From the NCBI GenBank assembly GCA_037447655.1, contig JBBHKE010000009.1, positions 1 through 18,029 of the forward strand: 18,029 nt of DNA. The letters are read 5' to 3'. This DNA comes from Zygnema cylindricum (Eukaryota; Streptophyta; Zygnematophyceae; Zygnematales; Zygnemataceae). This document shows positions 17,776-18,029 of the stretch, piece by piece. Position 1 is the first letter of the stretch. Every line of letters starts with the position of its first letter. Under the pieces are notes generated by a model. The model had not been told where the DNA came from and did not search any database. It saw only the letters and a program-made list of their open reading frames with translations. The translations under genes and the position numbers were made by a program.

Positions 17776-18029
17776 CCTGGACTAAAATTTCTTTTGAGCA
17801 GCAGCAACAACAATAACCCTAAAACTTGAGGATAAGGAATTTTGAACAGAACCGACAAATACTATACGACTATTTAAATCATAGTTGTTCAAATCGAGCG
17901 ATTTTTACCTTTTTTCCGATTAAAACGTATAGTTCGTGACTTTTGAATAAATCAGAAAAAAACGCGATGTACTTTCTGTCCGGTAAACTGAACGGCTAAT
18001 TCACGGAAACTGTACGGTATTTTACGATA
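17776..18029. promoter_or_regulatory. PP2C upstream region, promoter not resolved
   Basis: This must contain or adjoin the promoter of the minus-strand PP2C gene. On the minus strand AT-rich words near 17880-17850 (ATTTAAATAG, GTATAGTATT) could be TATA-like, but none is convincing. From about 17961 the sequence resembles the interior of the 8414-8877 transposon (shared 15-mer, GTACGG and CGGTAA words), so a related copy may start here. Confidence 0.35.

Overview
This is an AT-rich piece of a eukaryotic nuclear genome. It has GT-AG introns of about 250 to 1400 bases, small inverted-repeat transposons inside those introns, and a decayed Ty1/copia retrotransposon. The protein families suggest the green plant lineage: a protein phosphatase 2C (PP2C) with a plant-style TWRVGG / LSRAFGD block and a plastid-type leader, and an SFT2-family membrane protein with the plant-like ending WYSLSYIPFA. 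A bryophyte or charophyte-type alga would fit, but the species is not identified. Most long uninterrupted reading frames here are not genes. The real genes lie in short exons, which were found by matching family motifs to splice sites and checking that the reading phase is kept at every junction.

Layout from right to left, because both genes are on the minus strand. From 17675 down to 9121 are 12 exons of a PP2C phosphatase. They give 342 codons in one continuous frame, from an ATG to the conserved TDGLWD motif and a little beyond. From 7752 down to 3516 are five exons of an SFT2-type vesicle-transport membrane protein, 127 codons plus a stop, covering all four membrane segments and the C-terminus. 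Between them, 7753-9120 should hold the last PP2C exon (with the metal-binding Asp-Asn motif) and the first SFT2 exon (the soluble N-terminus). Neither could be found. That interval is instead occupied by three small transposon-like elements at about 7815-8117, 8312-8401 and 8414-8877.

At the left, 1-1669 is the gag, protease and pre-integrase part of a Ty1/copia element on the minus strand. It runs off the window edge. Its frame is intact apart from three stop codons and a damaged protease active site, and all four lesions are of the C-to-T / G-to-A type. A probable leader or LTR follows (about 1670-2088), then a roughly 500-base array of a degenerate 10-base GGAGGCAAAC-like repeat.

The introns are rich in structure: a 308-base MITE with a target-site duplication, a 464-base element with perfect 19-base terminal repeats, a 123-base element with nested palindromes, several relatives of one MITE family, an approximately 33-base minisatellite, an AT microsatellite, a 100-base tandem duplication, and a threefold repeat that spans the 3' splice site of PP2C exon 11. 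The two genes have unrelated jobs (protein dephosphorylation, and Golgi/endosome membrane traffic), so nothing suggests a shared pathway. No RNA gene, CRISPR array or prokaryotic-style system was seen.
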